Shown here piece by piece: positions 44,484 to 53,086 of a stretch of DNA of 64,000 nucleotides (position 1 is the stretch's first letter; each line of letters opens with the position of its first letter). The position numbers and the translations under genes were made by a program. Below the pieces are notes generated by a model. It saw only the letters and a list, made by a program, of their open reading frames with translations. It was not told where the DNA came from and ran no database searches. This DNA is from Streptomyces sp. G-G2 (GTDB lineage Bacteria; Actinomycetota; Actinomycetes; Streptomycetales; Streptomycetaceae): contig NZ_JASISO010000035.1 in the NCBI RefSeq assembly GCF_030063135.1, forward strand, positions 26,107 to 90,106, written 5' to 3'.

Positions 44484-45704
44484 CTACTCCTCCTCGGAGC
44501 CGGTGACCCGTACGGCGAACTCGCCCTCCGCGACCCGCGCCCGCAGCACCTCGTCCGCCCCCAGCCCCTCCGCCGAACGCACCACGTGCCCGTCCGCCCG
44601 CTGGAGCACCGCGTACCCGCGCTCCAGGGTCGCCGCCGGGGACAGCGCCACCACCCGGGCGCGGGTGTGCGACAGCTCCGACTCGGCCCGGTCCAGCAGG
44701 TGGCCCAGGGTCCGCCGGGCCCGCGCGAGCAGCGCGTCCAGCTCGGCCTCCCGGGTCTCCACCATCCGCTGGGGATGGACGAACACCGGGCGGGCCAGGG
44801 CGTGCGCGAGCCCCCGCTCCTCCCGGTCCAGCAGGCCCCGCACCGCGCGCAGCCCCCGGGACTGCAGCTGGCGTACCCGCTCCAGCTCCTCGCCGACGTC
44901 CGGGACCACCTTCTTCGCGGCGTCCGTGGGCGTGGACGCCCGGACGTCCGCGACCAGGTCCAGCAGCGGGGAGTCCGGCTCGTGCCCGATCGCCGAGACC
45001 ACCGGGGTGCGGGCCGCCGCCACCGTCCGTACGACCTCCTCGTCGGAGAACGGCAGCAGGTCCTCCACGCTGCCGCCGCCGCGCGCCACGATGATCACGT
45101 CCACCCCGGGCAGCGCGTCCAGCTCCTTGACCGCCTGGATCACCTGGGGCACCGCGTGCACCCCCTGCACCGCGACGTTGCGCACCTCGAAGCGGACGGC
45201 GGGCCAGCGGCGCCGCGCGTTCTCCAGCACGTCCCGCTCGGCCGCCGAGGCCCGCCCCACCACCAGCCCGATCAGCTGCGGCAGGAACGGCAGCGGCTTC
45301 TTGCGGTCCAGCGCGAACAGGCCCTCCGCGGCCAGCGACCGCTTGAGCTTCTCCAGCCGCGCGAGCAGCTCGCCGATGCCCACCGGCCGTATCTCGGTGG
45401 CCCGCAGGGACAGCTGCCCGCGCGGCGCGTACCACTCGGGCTTGGCCAGTACGACGACCCGCGCGCCCTCCGACACGGAGTCCGCGACCTCGTCGAACAC
45501 CTGCCGGAAGCAGGTCACGCTCAGCGAGATGTCGTGCGACGGGTCGCGCAGGGTCAGGAACACCACCCCGGCCCCCGGCCGCCGCGAGAGCTGGGTGATC
45601 TGCCCCTCCACCCACACCTGGCCGAGGCGGTCGATCCAGCCCCCGATCAGCCGGGACACCTGGCCGACGGGCAGTGGCGTCTCCGGCGATGAATTAAGAC
45701 CCAT
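44484..45704 (-). CDS. xseA: Exodeoxyribonuclease VII large subunit
   Basis: 406 residues, ATG at complement 45704. N-terminal OB fold (about 5-100; VWVEGQITQLSRRPGAGVVF) and catalytic domain with the signature VSAIGHEPDSPLLDLVADVR, then AST PTDAA, then long coiled-coil helices (about 260-350) that bind XseB. Starts 9 bp after the permease stop, so it shares that transcript. Processes single-stranded DNA ends in repair. Confidence 0.95.
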   Translation of the reverse strand: MGLNSSPETPLPVGQVSRLIGGWIDRLGQVWVEGQITQLSRRPGAGVVFLTLRDPSHDISLSVTCFRQVFDEVADSVSEGARVVVLAKPEWYAPRGQLSLRATEIRPVGIGELLARLEKLKRSLAAEGLFALDRKKPLPFLPQLIGLVVGRASAAERDVLENARRRWPAVRFEVRNVAVQGVHAVPQVIQAVKELDALPGVDVIIVARGGGSVEDLLPFSDEEVVRTVAAARTPVVSAIGHEPDSPLLDLVADVRASTPTDAAKKVVPDVGEELERVRQLQSRGLRAVRGLLDREERGLAHALARPVFVHPQRMVETREAELDALLARARRTLGHLLDRAESELSHTRARVVALSPAATLERGYAVLQRADGHVVRSAEGLGADEVLRARVAEGEFAVRVTGSEEE

Positions 45705-45713
45705 GCACGCAGG

Positions 45714-47135
45714 CTAACGGCCGGGACCGACAGCGTCCGCGGGTCCGCCGGGTCCGCCGTCCGCGCGCCGCCCCCGCTGCGCCACCAGCACCGCCAGCCC
45801 CACCGCCAGCCACAGCGCGCCCACCCACTGGGCCGTGTGCGAGGCCTCGACGATCACCGCGATGGTGACCGCCGCGCCCAGCACCGGGACCACCAGGTGC
45901 TTCCACCAGTCCGGGGCCCCCTCGCCGCGGCGTACGACGAACCAGCCGACCACGGAGGCGTGCAGCAGGGTGAACGCCACCAGCGCCCCGATGTCCACCA
46001 CGGACACCAGGTGGTCGAGCCCGTCGTCGCGCCGGGCCGCCCACACCGCCGCGACCAGGGTCACCGTCGCCGCGACCAGCAGCGCCGGGCGCGGCGTACC
46101 GCTCCAGGTCCGCGCGAGGACCTGCGGCAGCCGCCGGTCCCGGGCCATCGCGAACAGCAGCCGCCCGGCCGCCGCCTGCCCGGCCAGCGCGGCGAAGGCC
46201 GCCCCGATCGCCTTGCTGGCCGCGACCAGGTCGTGCAGCCACGGCCCGACGGCGGATTCGACCGTGGTGTAGAAGGCCGGGCCCTGGAGCCCCGGATCGG
46301 CCGCCAGCTCGGCGGCGGTCACGGGGGTCAGCAGCGCCGCCAGATAGGTCTGCGCGATGAAGAGCACCCCGGTCAGCGCCAGGCAGAACAGCACCGCCCG
46401 CGCCACCTTCGCGCTGCCGCCCGTCACCTCCTCGGCGAACGAGGCGATCGCGTCGAAGCCCAGGTACGACAGGACCGCCACCGACACCGCGCCCAGCACG
46501 GCGCCCAGCGAGAAGCCGAGCGAACCGTCCCCGGTCAGCGGCGAGAGCCAGCCGCGCCGGGCCCCGTCCTGCACGAGTACGGTCACGGCCGCGACCACGA
46601 ACACCAGCAGGACCACGATCTCCAGCGCCAGCACCGCGAAGCCCACCCGGGCCGCCGCCCGTACGCCCCACAGGTTCAGCAGGGTGGTGATCACCACGGC
46701 CAGCGCGGTCCACACCCAGCGCGAGACCTCCGGCACCAGCGCGTGCATGGCGATCCCGGAGAACAGGTACGCCACCGCCGGGATCAGCAGGTAGTCCAGC
46801 ATCGCCATCCACCCGGCGATCAGCCCGGGCCCCTCGCCCAGGCCCTTGCGGGCGTACGTGAAGACCGAGCCCGCCTGCGGCGCGACCCGGACCATCTGGG
46901 CGTAGGAGAAGGCGGTGAAGGCCATCGCGACGGTGGCGGCCAGGTACACCAGGGCCACGGCGCCGTGCGACTTCGCGTCGAGGGTGCCGAAGATGCCGAC
47001 CGGGGCCATGGGCGCGATGAACAGCAGCCCGTAGACGACCAGGTCGCGGAAGCCGAGGCTGCGCCGCAGCCCCCCTCCGGGTGCGGAACCGGGAGGCCGC
47101 GCGGCCTCCGTACCGGGGTCCGTATCGGCCGCCAT
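45714..47135 (-). CDS. APC-family amino acid permease
   Basis: 473 residues. ATG at complement 47135 has GGAGGGCGG upstream; a GTG at 47162 is an alternative. Twelve or more hydrophobic segments; the first-helix motif LVVYGLLFIAPMAPVGIFG and SYLGFDAIASFAEEV are typical of the APC (YdgF/cationic-neutral) clade. Transports an amino acid with proton symport or exchange; substrate unknown. First gene of an operon with xseA, and divergent from ispH. Confidence 0.92.
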   Translation of the reverse strand: MAADTDPGTEAARPPGSAPGGGLRRSLGFRDLVVYGLLFIAPMAPVGIFGTLDAKSHGAVALVYLAATVAMAFTAFSYAQMVRVAPQAGSVFTYARKGLGEGPGLIAGWMAMLDYLLIPAVAYLFSGIAMHALVPEVSRWVWTALAVVITTLLNLWGVRAAARVGFAVLALEIVVLLVFVVAAVTVLVQDGARRGWLSPLTGDGSLGFSLGAVLGAVSVAVLSYLGFDAIASFAEEVTGGSAKVARAVLFCLALTGVLFIAQTYLAALLTPVTAAELAADPGLQGPAFYTTVESAVGPWLHDLVAASKAIGAAFAALAGQAAAGRLLFAMARDRRLPQVLARTWSGTPRPALLVAATVTLVAAVWAARRDDGLDHLVSVVDIGALVAFTLLHASVVGWFVVRRGEGAPDWWKHLVVPVLGAAVTIAVIVEASHTAQWVGALWLAVGLAVLVAQRGRRADGGPGGPADAVGPGR

Positions 47136-47230
47136 CCGCCCTCCGAGCGATGTAGTGGACACGCTTTCGGTCCAGTCTCTGCCGAACGGGCGACATCCGG
47201 CCTGTTGGACACCCCCGTACGATGGATCTC

Positions 47231-48217
47231 ATGACTGCTGCCGCTACCCGCCGTGTCCTGCTCGCCGCCCCGCGCGGCTACTGCGCGGGCGTCGACCGAG
47301 CCGTGATCGCTGTCGAGAAGGCTCTCGAGCAGTACGGTGCACCGGTCTACGTCCGCCACGAGATCGTCCACAACAAGTACGTCGTCCAGACGCTGGAGAA
47401 GAAGGGGGCCATCTTCGTCGAACGGACGGAGGAGGTGCCCGAGGGCTCCATCGTGATGTTCTCGGCCCACGGCGTGGCCCCGGTCGTCCACGAGGAGGCC
47501 GCCCAGCGCAAGCTCGCGACGATCGACGCGACCTGCCCGCTGGTGACGAAGGTGCACAAGGAAGCCGTCCGCTACGCGAACGAGGACTTCGACATCCTCC
47601 TCATCGGCCACGAGGGCCACGAGGAGGTCATCGGCACCTCCGGCGAGGCCCCGGACCACATCACGATTGTCGACGGCCCCGAGGACGTCGCCAAGGTCAC
47701 CGTCCGCGACGAGTCCAAGGTGGTCTGGCTCTCGCAGACCACACTCTCCGTCGACGAGACGATGGAGACGGTCGACGCGCTGAAGACCAAGTTCCCGCTG
47801 CTGGTCTCGCCGCCGAGCGACGACATCTGCTACGCCACCTCGAACCGGCAGGCCGCAGTCAAGGTGATGGGCGCCGACTCCGACCTGGTCATCGTCGTCG
47901 GTTCCAAGAACTCCTCGAACTCCATCCGGCTGGTCGAGGTCGCCCTCGACGCGGGCGCGCGCGCCGCGCACCTCGTGGACTTCGCGAGCGAGATCGACGA
48001 GGCCTGGCTGGAGGGCGTCACCACGGTCGGCCTGACCTCGGGCGCCTCCGTGCCGGAGGTGCTGGTCGAGCAGGTGCTGGAATGGCTGGGTGAGCGCGGT
48101 TACGCGGACGTGGAGATCGTCAAGACGGCCGAGGAGTCGATCGTCTTCTCGCTGCCCAAGGAACTGCGCCGCGACCTGCGCGCCGAAGCGGCCGGGCTGA
48201 CCGCGGGGACGTCCTGA
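47231..48217 (+). CDS. ispH: 4-hydroxy-3-methylbut-2-enyl diphosphate reductase
   Basis: 328 residues from ATG 47231; an ATG at 47222 is in frame and possible. The three [4Fe-4S] cysteines are in RGYCAGVDRAV, DATCPLVTKVH and DDICYATSNRQ, with conserved His in SAHGVAP and the EEVIGT region. Last step of the MEP pathway, giving IPP and DMAPP. Essential in most Streptomyces. Upstream 95 bp are shared with the divergent permease. Confidence 0.96.
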   Translation: MTAAATRRVLLAAPRGYCAGVDRAVIAVEKALEQYGAPVYVRHEIVHNKYVVQTLEKKGAIFVERTEEVPEGSIVMFSAHGVAPVVHEEAAQRKLATIDATCPLVTKVHKEAVRYANEDFDILLIGHEGHEEVIGTSGEAPDHITIVDGPEDVAKVTVRDESKVVWLSQTTLSVDETMETVDALKTKFPLLVSPPSDDICYATSNRQAAVKVMGADSDLVIVVGSKNSSNSIRLVEVALDAGARAAHLVDFASEIDEAWLEGVTTVGLTSGASVPEVLVEQVLEWLGERGYADVEIVKTAEESIVFSLPKELRRDLRAEAAGLTAGTS

Positions 48218-48290
48218 TCGCCAGGAGTCCTGAGCGCCGGGAAGCCCTGACCGCCGAGAAGTCGGGCGCTTCGTTTCGTACGGTGGGTCC

Positions 48291-49034
48291 ATGCAGATCA
48301 TGGGTGTGGACATCGGCGGTTCGGGGATTAAGGGCGCTCCCGTGGACCTGGACCGCGGCGACCTGACGCAGGAGCGGCACAAAGTACTGACGCCACATCC
48401 GGCCACCCCCGAGGCGGTGGCCGGATGCGTCGCCGAGGTGGTCCGGAACTTCGACTGGACCGGCCCCGTCGGGATCACCTTCCCCGGGGTCGTCACGGGC
48501 GGTGTCACCCGCTCTGCGGCCAACGTCGACCCGGGGTGGGTCGGCCTGGACGCGGCGGGCCTGCTCTCCGAGCGCCTGGGCGGCCTGCCCGTCACCGTCC
48601 TGAACGACGCGGACGCGGCGGGCGTCGCGGAGATGACGTACGGAGCGGGCCGCGGCCGCGGCGGTACGGTCATCATGCTGACCCTCGGTACGGGCATCGG
48701 CAGCGCCCTGTTCACGGACGGGCACCTCGTCCCCAACAGTGAGCTGGGTCACCTGGAGCTGCGCGGCCACGACGCCGAGAGCAAGGCCTCGGTGAAGGCC
48801 AAGGAGGACGGCGACCTCAGCTGGGAGCGCTGGGCGCACCGGCTGGACAGGTACCTGGCCCACGTGGAGATGCTGTTCTCCCCGGACCTCTTCATCCTCG
48901 GCGGGGGCGTCAGCCGCAAGCCGGAGAAGTTCCTGCCGCTGCTGGAAGGCATCCGGGCCGAGATCGTCCCCGCGGAGCTGCAGAACAACGCGGGGATCGT
49001 GGGCGCGGCGATGGCGGCGCGCCCGGCGTCGTAG
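48291..49034 (+). CDS. ppgK: Polyphosphate glucokinase
   Basis: 247 residues, ATG. ROK/ASKHA fold: phosphate-binding GVDIGGSGIKG near the start, catalytic Asp in VLNDADAAGVAEM, and TLGTGIGSALF. The EL GHLELRG stretch and the SPDLFILGGGVSRKPEKF end match PpgK, which phosphorylates glucose using polyphosphate or ATP. Cytoplasmic. Located 73 bp after ispH, probably co-transcribed. Confidence 0.93.
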   Translation: MQIMGVDIGGSGIKGAPVDLDRGDLTQERHKVLTPHPATPEAVAGCVAEVVRNFDWTGPVGITFPGVVTGGVTRSAANVDPGWVGLDAAGLLSERLGGLPVTVLNDADAAGVAEMTYGAGRGRGGTVIMLTLGTGIGSALFTDGHLVPNSELGHLELRGHDAESKASVKAKEDGDLSWERWAHRLDRYLAHVEMLFSPDLFILGGGVSRKPEKFLPLLEGIRAEIVPAELQNNAGIVGAAMAARPAS

Positions 49035-49049
49035 GGAGCGGACCGGCTT

Positions 49050-49568
49050 CTACGCGACGCGACGGGGCACGGTCCGGCGCCGCCCGATGAGCACCGCCTT
49101 GCGCACGACCGCGATCAGCGCGGCGATCAGGGTCCCGGCGTACAGCCACCCGGCGTGCAGGGACAGCGTCGTGACCACGCCCATCAGCTGGCCGCCCAAG
49201 CCGCCGGAGCCGCCCGCGATGGGCCAGACCCCGGTGGTGAAGGCGATGGGGGCGGAGATCGGCGCCGTGATCAGGTCGGCGGGGCGGACCCAGAGCGCGG
49301 TGGCGGCGGCGACCGGCATGAAGAGCAGCCCGTACCCGAGCATGGACGCGTCGAAGAGCAGCCAGTCGATCCCGGCGGCCAGCACCATCGCGGCGCAGGC
49401 GAACAGTCCGCCGCCGAGCCCGGTCAGCTTCGGCCGCGGCAGCCGCCGGGCCGCGGCGGGCCGGGGCCGGGGCCCGCTGCCGCCCCCCTGAGGGGGTACG
49501 GCGGCGCGCCGGGCCGCCACGGGCTGGCGCTGCGGGTGATAAGCCGATTTCAACCTGTCTCGCTCCAC
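49050..49568 (-). CDS. Four-helix membrane protein, DUF6542-like
   Basis: 172 residues, GTG at complement 49568 (weak ribosome binding site; start uncertain). A basic Pro/Arg-rich N-terminus (about 48 residues) precedes four hydrophobic segments (GLFACAAMVLAAGIDWLLF; YGLLFMPVAAATALWV; and two later). The C-terminus is Arg-rich. I recall similar proteins beside ychF in other Streptomyces but no function is established. Convergent with ppgK by a 15-bp gap, divergent from ychF. Confidence 0.75.
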   Translation of the reverse strand: MERDRLKSAYHPQRQPVAARRAAVPPQGGGSGPRPRPAAARRLPRPKLTGLGGGLFACAAMVLAAGIDWLLFDASMLGYGLLFMPVAAATALWVRPADLITAPISAPIAFTTGVWPIAGGSGGLGGQLMGVVTTLSLHAGWLYAGTLIAALIAVVRKAVLIGRRRTVPRRVA

Positions 49569-49700
49569 TGGACCAAGCTAGGCGGCGCGGCCCCGGATGG
49601 GTGCCTGGACACGCGTACATCGAGTGGTACCCGCCGGAAAGTAAACTGTCCGATGGCCCGTACCCGGGCCGCCCCCCTCCAGCTACGGGAAGTCGCCAAC

Positions 49701-50789
49701 GTGTCGCTCACGATCGGAATCGTCGGCCTGCCGAATGTCGGCAAGTCGACCCTTTTCAACGCCCTGACCAAGAACGACGTGCTGGCGGCCAACTACCCGT
49801 TCGCCACCATCGAGCCGAACGTCGGCGTCGTCGGCGTTCCGGACGCCCGCCTCGCCGTCCTCGCGGGCATCTTCGGCTCCCAGAAGGTCCTCCCGGCGAC
49901 CGTCGACTTCGTCGACATCGCGGGCATCGTGCGCGGCGCCTCGGAGGGCGAGGGCCTCGGCAACAAGTTCCTCGCGAACATCCGTGAGTCCGACGCGATC
50001 TGCCAGGTCATCCGCGCCTTCAAGGACGAGAACGTCGTCCACGTCGACGGCAAGGTCTCGCCGAAGGACGACATCGAGACGATCAACACGGAGCTGATCC
50101 TCGCGGACCTCCAGTCGATCGAGAAGGCGGTGCCCCGCCTGACCAAGGAGTCCCGCCTCCAGAAGGAGAAGGTCGCGGTCCTCGCGGCCGTCGAGAAGGC
50201 CCAGAAGCTCCTCGAAGCGGGCGACACGCTCTTCTCGCACGGCATCACCAAGGGCACCGAGCAGGGCGACCTCCTGCACGAGCTGCACCTGCTGACCACG
50301 AAGCCCTTCCTCTACGTCTTCAACGTCGACGAGGACGAGCTGACGGACGACGCCTTCAAGGACGCCCAGCGCGCCCTGGTGGCCCCGGCCGAGGCGATCT
50401 TCCTGAACGCCAAGCTGGAGCAGGAACTGATCGAGCTGGACGACGACGAGGCCCTCGAACTCCTCCAGTCGGTCGGCCAGGAGGAGCCCGGCATGGCCAC
50501 CCTCGGCCGCGTCGGCTTCACGGTCCTGGGCCTCCAGACCTACCTGACGGCAGGCCCGAAGGAAACCCGCGCCTGGACCATCAAGAAGGGCGCCACGGCC
50601 CCCGAGGCGGCGGGCGTGATCCACACGGACTTCCAGCGCGGCTTCATCAAGGCCGAGGTCATCTCCTTCGCGGACCTGGTCGAATGCGGCTCGGTCGTCG
50701 AAGCCCGCGCCAAGGGCAAGGCCCGCATGGAGGGCAAGGACTACGTCATGCAGGACGGCGACGTGGTGGAGTTCCGCTTCAACGTGTAG
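49701..50789 (+). CDS. ychF: Redox-regulated ATPase/GTPase YchF (EngD/OLA1 family)
   Basis: 362 residues. GTG 49701 with GGGAAG upstream; the family starts at this point (SLTIGIVGLPNVGKSTLFNA). G1 GLPNVGKS, G3 DIAGIV, coiled-coil insertion (about 130-200) and a C-terminal TGS domain ending in DYVMQDGDVVEFRFNV. It binds ATP preferentially and associates with ribosomes. The last 19 bases are repeated 852 bp downstream (51623-51641), so its 3' end was the point of an insertion or duplication. Confidence 0.96.
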   Translation: MSLTIGIVGLPNVGKSTLFNALTKNDVLAANYPFATIEPNVGVVGVPDARLAVLAGIFGSQKVLPATVDFVDIAGIVRGASEGEGLGNKFLANIRESDAICQVIRAFKDENVVHVDGKVSPKDDIETINTELILADLQSIEKAVPRLTKESRLQKEKVAVLAAVEKAQKLLEAGDTLFSHGITKGTEQGDLLHELHLLTTKPFLYVFNVDEDELTDDAFKDAQRALVAPAEAIFLNAKLEQELIELDDDEALELLQSVGQEEPGMATLGRVGFTVLGLQTYLTAGPKETRAWTIKKGATAPEAAGVIHTDFQRGFIKAEVISFADLVECGSVVEARAKGKARMEGKDYVMQDGDVVEFRFNV

Positions 50790-50869
50790 CCAAGCGCTTA
50801 CTTTACGCGATTTGATTGGTCAAGCGTGCAGGTCAGAAGGGGTCGGACTCTGCCGAGTCCGGCCCCTTC
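50771..50869. repeat. Direct-repeat copy A: ychF 3' end plus hairpin block
   Basis: Starts with the last 19 bases of ychF (GTTCCGCTTCAACGTGTAG), then 30 unrelated bases, then a 33-base block (50820-50852) running into the hairpin, ending CCCCTTC. Copy B at 51623-51722 has the same order with 31 bases between the blocks. Identity is 19 of 19 and 33 of 33 in the two blocks; the sequence between them differs. Confidence 0.9.
50836..50869. terminator. ychF terminator hairpin (copy A)
   Basis: GAAGGGGTCGGACTC and GAGTCCGGCCCCTTC form a 15-bp stem with one G-T pair and a TGCC loop, 47 bp after the ychF stop. Confidence 0.82.
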
Positions 50870-50922
50870 GTCGTCACCGTGCTGGATGGGTGCTGGATAT
50901 TCTGATGTGGAGTCAGGGGTGC

Positions 50923-51186
50923 TCAGGTCTCGTAAACGGTGGACCGGTGTCCCACGTGAACGACCCAGACCATCAGCTCTCCGTTGTCGATCGTGTAGAC
51001 GACGCGGTAGTCGCCGACGCGCAGCCGGCGCCGTTCGGGCTGGGATACAAGTGCGGTGGTGTTGAAGCCGAGAGGGTCCGTCTCCAGCTCGGTCAGCTTG
51101 GCCAGGATGCGCAGTGCCATGTCGCGGGGGATCTTCCGAAGCTCGGCCTGCGCCTCGGGGCGGAAGACGGTTCGGTACTCACTCAC
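50923..51186 (-). CDS. RelE/ParE-family toxin
   Basis: 87 residues, GTG at complement 51186, overlapping the antitoxin stop by 8 bp. The sequence has the RelE/ParE fold pattern: YRTVFRPEAQAELRKIPRDM, LETDPLGF, and the C-terminal RRLRVGDYRVVYTIDNGEL with Arg and Tyr used for mRNA cleavage in RelE. The partner is encoded just upstream, the usual antitoxin-first order. The pair lies inside the ychF-tail duplication, suggesting arrival with a mobile segment. Confidence 0.93.
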   Translation of the reverse strand: MSEYRTVFRPEAQAELRKIPRDMALRILAKLTELETDPLGFNTTALVSQPERRRLRVGDYRVVYTIDNGELMVWVVHVGHRSTVYET

Positions 51187-51448
51187 CGCGCGCCAGCGTC
51201 TCCCTCATGATGTCCTCGATCGGGATGCCGGGTGCGGGGTTGGCCATGCGCTCGTCGATGATCCGATTGATCTCGCGCTCTTCCCACTCCTGGTACTTGC
51301 GCAGCACCTCGATGGAGACGATGGCGGCGACTTCCTTGCCTCGGCGCGTGATCACTGTGGGCACGTCGTCGCGGTCTGCGCGCTCCACTACCTCCGACAA
51401 GTGTGCACGCACGTCGCGGATGGACTCTATGGGCAGTGGCTGCGTCAT
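51179..51448 (-). CDS. Phd/YefM-family antitoxin
   Basis: 89 residues, ATG at complement 51448 (weak ribosome binding site). The Phd fold appears in PIESIRDVRAHLSEVVERAD and VPTVITRRGKEVAAIVSIE, with a C-terminal acidic helix (EEREINRIIDE and onward) for toxin neutralisation. It should bind its own promoter with the toxin as co-repressor. Composition is less GC-rich than the housekeeping genes around it. Confidence 0.9.
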   Translation of the reverse strand: MTQPLPIESIRDVRAHLSEVVERADRDDVPTVITRRGKEVAAIVSIEVLRKYQEWEEREINRIIDERMANPAPGIPIEDIMRETLARGE

Positions 51449-51622
51449 GCGCTCAAGGGTACCGAGTGTCCCATGCGTACACAATAGATGTGGTGGTGGT
51501 GGGCAGGTGTCGCCTCGACGCCCGCGTGCTGGATGTGCTGGATGAACGCGCACCGTGCTGGATCGGTGCTGGATGGGGGCTCCGGAAGTCGCGTTTTCGC
51601 AGGTCGGAGCCCTGTGTTGAAC

Positions 51623-51722
51623 GTTCCGCTTCAACGTGTAGTCGCCTCATTACCGCATGTGAGGTAGCTGCGTCAAGCGTGCAGGTCAGAAGGGGTCGGA
51701 CTCTGTCGAGTCCGACCCCTTC
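51623..51722. repeat. Direct-repeat copy B: second ychF 3' end plus hairpin block
   Basis: Second copy of the ychF tail (51623-51641) and of the 33-base block (51673-51705) with its hairpin, 852-853 bp after copy A. The coding body of ychF is absent here, so only its final codons and stop are duplicated. Between copies A and B lies the toxin-antitoxin pair. Confidence 0.9.
51689..51722. terminator. Hairpin in repeat copy B
   Basis: Perfect 15-bp stem (GAAGGGGTCGGACTC with its exact complement) and a TGTC loop. Copy A has one substitution in the right arm, so this copy may be the more intact. Confidence 0.8.
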
Positions 51723-51753
51723 TGTATTGCCGTGCTGACTTGGTGCTGACTCG

Positions 51754-52335
51754 TCAGCCGCTTCGTGGCGGTGTGAGCTTGTCGAGATCGAGGCTGATCT
51801 CGAAGGGCACCGGGCGCTGGAGGGTGCCTCGGAAGATCCCGGCTGGCGCGTATGCGCCGGTGGGTTCGTCGAGTTCGTAGACGTGGACGACGGGTGAGCC
51901 GTCCTCGTCCTCGATGCACCAGTAGTGAGGGATGCCGGCCTCCGCGTACTTGCGGAGCTTTACTGTGCGATCGCGATGGGCGGACTCGGGTGACACGGCC
52001 TCCACGACGAGCTTCACGGCCTTCGGGGCGTACCACGTGCGGTCCGGGTCGTAGGGCAGGTCGGTCAGCAAGAGGTCCGGCTCCGGGCGGTTGCGGGCAT
52101 CGAGGCGGATTGTCATCTCCCGCTCGACCTCGAAGCCGGTCGGCGCCTGCGCCATGAGCGTGGTGGTCAGGGCGGTGACGAGGCGGCCGTGCCAGGACCG
52201 CTGTGGCGACATCATGAAGATGAGGGCTCCGTCGATGAGCTCGGTGTGGCGTGGTGCCTCGGGGAGGCGGTCCAGGTCCTCCGCGAACCAGCCTTCCGCG
52301 CGCGGCGGGCGCATCCAGTCGGGCAGTGCGGTCAT
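51754..52335 (-). CDS. Uma2-family (DUF820) PD-(D/E)XK nuclease-like protein
   Basis: 193 residues, ATG at complement 52335. Uma2 pattern: HTELIDGALIFMMSPQRSWH, RPEPDLLLTDLPYDPDR (catalytic Asp), and VKLVVEAVSPESAHRDRTVK with the E-x-x-S/V core and Lys. The C-terminus ends in beta strands with an acidic patch. Members are numerous in Streptomyces and cyanobacteria; most lack assigned function and a nuclease role is a structural inference. Confidence 0.9.
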   Translation of the reverse strand: MTALPDWMRPPRAEGWFAEDLDRLPEAPRHTELIDGALIFMMSPQRSWHGRLVTALTTTLMAQAPTGFEVEREMTIRLDARNRPEPDLLLTDLPYDPDRTWYAPKAVKLVVEAVSPESAHRDRTVKLRKYAEAGIPHYWCIEDEDGSPVVHVYELDEPTGAYAPAGIFRGTLQRPVPFEISLDLDKLTPPRSG

Positions 52336-52443
52336 GGCTTCACCGTAGCGGCCCGTAGTTCAAGCTGGCGAGCCAACGATCCCGGCCGGAGGAATTTCGG
52401 CAACCTGCCACGCCATAAACCGGTCCCCACCTAGCATCCGGCC

Positions 52444-52740
52444 ATGAGCGACGCATCGGTCCAGATCGCCACGGTGGTCATTTCCGTGGCAGCTCTCGTC
52501 TTCTCGACGACGGCCGCGTTTTGGGCCCTCGTCTACAACCGGCGCCAGGCGAGAGCAGTTGCCCGAGCCAACGCCCTCACGGAGAAGGCGCAACGCGAGC
52601 AGGCGGAGCCGTACGTCATCGTCGACATCAGGCCCCGTATCCCTGGGTCATCGTTGCTCGTGCTGGTGATTGAAAACATCGGTCAGACCTTGGCCCGCAA
52701 TGTGTGCATCTCGGTGAGCCCTCCGCTGCAGACCACTTAG
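52444..52740 (+). pseudogene. Truncated membrane protein gene, 5' fragment
   Basis: 98 codons from ATG 52444. One N-terminal helix (VVISVAALVFSTTAAFWALVY) then a basic coiled helix and the start of a beta domain (AEPYVIVDIRPRIPGSSLLV), ending abruptly at SPPLQTT. From memory, intact Streptomyces homologues are much longer and continue through this point, so it is probably a 5' remnant cut by a deletion or insertion. It meets an oppositely oriented remnant exactly at its stop codon. Confidence 0.6.
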
Positions 52741-52985
52741 GAGGAGACCCCGTACGCCGTCGCCAGCACGCGGGCCGCGTCGGAGGTGGACTCGCCGTGG
52801 TTCTTGATGAAGTCGAGCGCGAGCTGCTCGACCGCGCTCTCGTTGCGAGGCTGGGCCTGATTGGCGTGACGTTTTCTCGCAGCTGGCGGGTGAAGGGATG
52901 TTGGGCGCATGACCGATAGCGGTGATGGGATTTCACAGCATATTCGTGAGGCTATGCCGTTCTCGCCGGCACCTCCTTCGGACAC
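52737..52985 (-). pseudogene. C-terminal remnant of an unknown gene
   Basis: An open frame on the complement ends ...SDAARVLATAYGVSS; only the last 40 or so residues (NESAVEQLALDFIKNHGEST onward) look protein-like, helical and conserved in style. The upstream part is Arg/Pro-biased and has no ribosome binding site. It abuts the truncated rightward gene. Its source is unknown. The rest of the 346-bp gap 52741-53086 holds a degenerate hairpin (about 52993-53032) resembling the ychF terminator. Confidence 0.35.
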
Positions 52986-53086
52986 CGTGAGGTCGAAAGG
53001 AGTCGGCCGCTGTGGGAGCCGGCCCCCTTCGGCCTCGCGGTGCCGGTCTAGGGCCGGGCGCCGCGTCGCGGGGGAACCTCCGCGGG

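Noticed and set aside
51580..51641. tRNA fragment before the duplicated ychF tail
   Set aside because: A GCAGGTCGGAGCCCTG stretch loosely resembles a T-arm, but it does not pair as a cloverleaf and lacks the T-loop consensus.
52993..53032. Third copy of the ychF-type terminator block
   Set aside because: Similarity is partial (AGGTC, GGAGTCGG and CCGGCCCC segments only) and could reflect the common AAGGGG-type Streptomyces hairpin.
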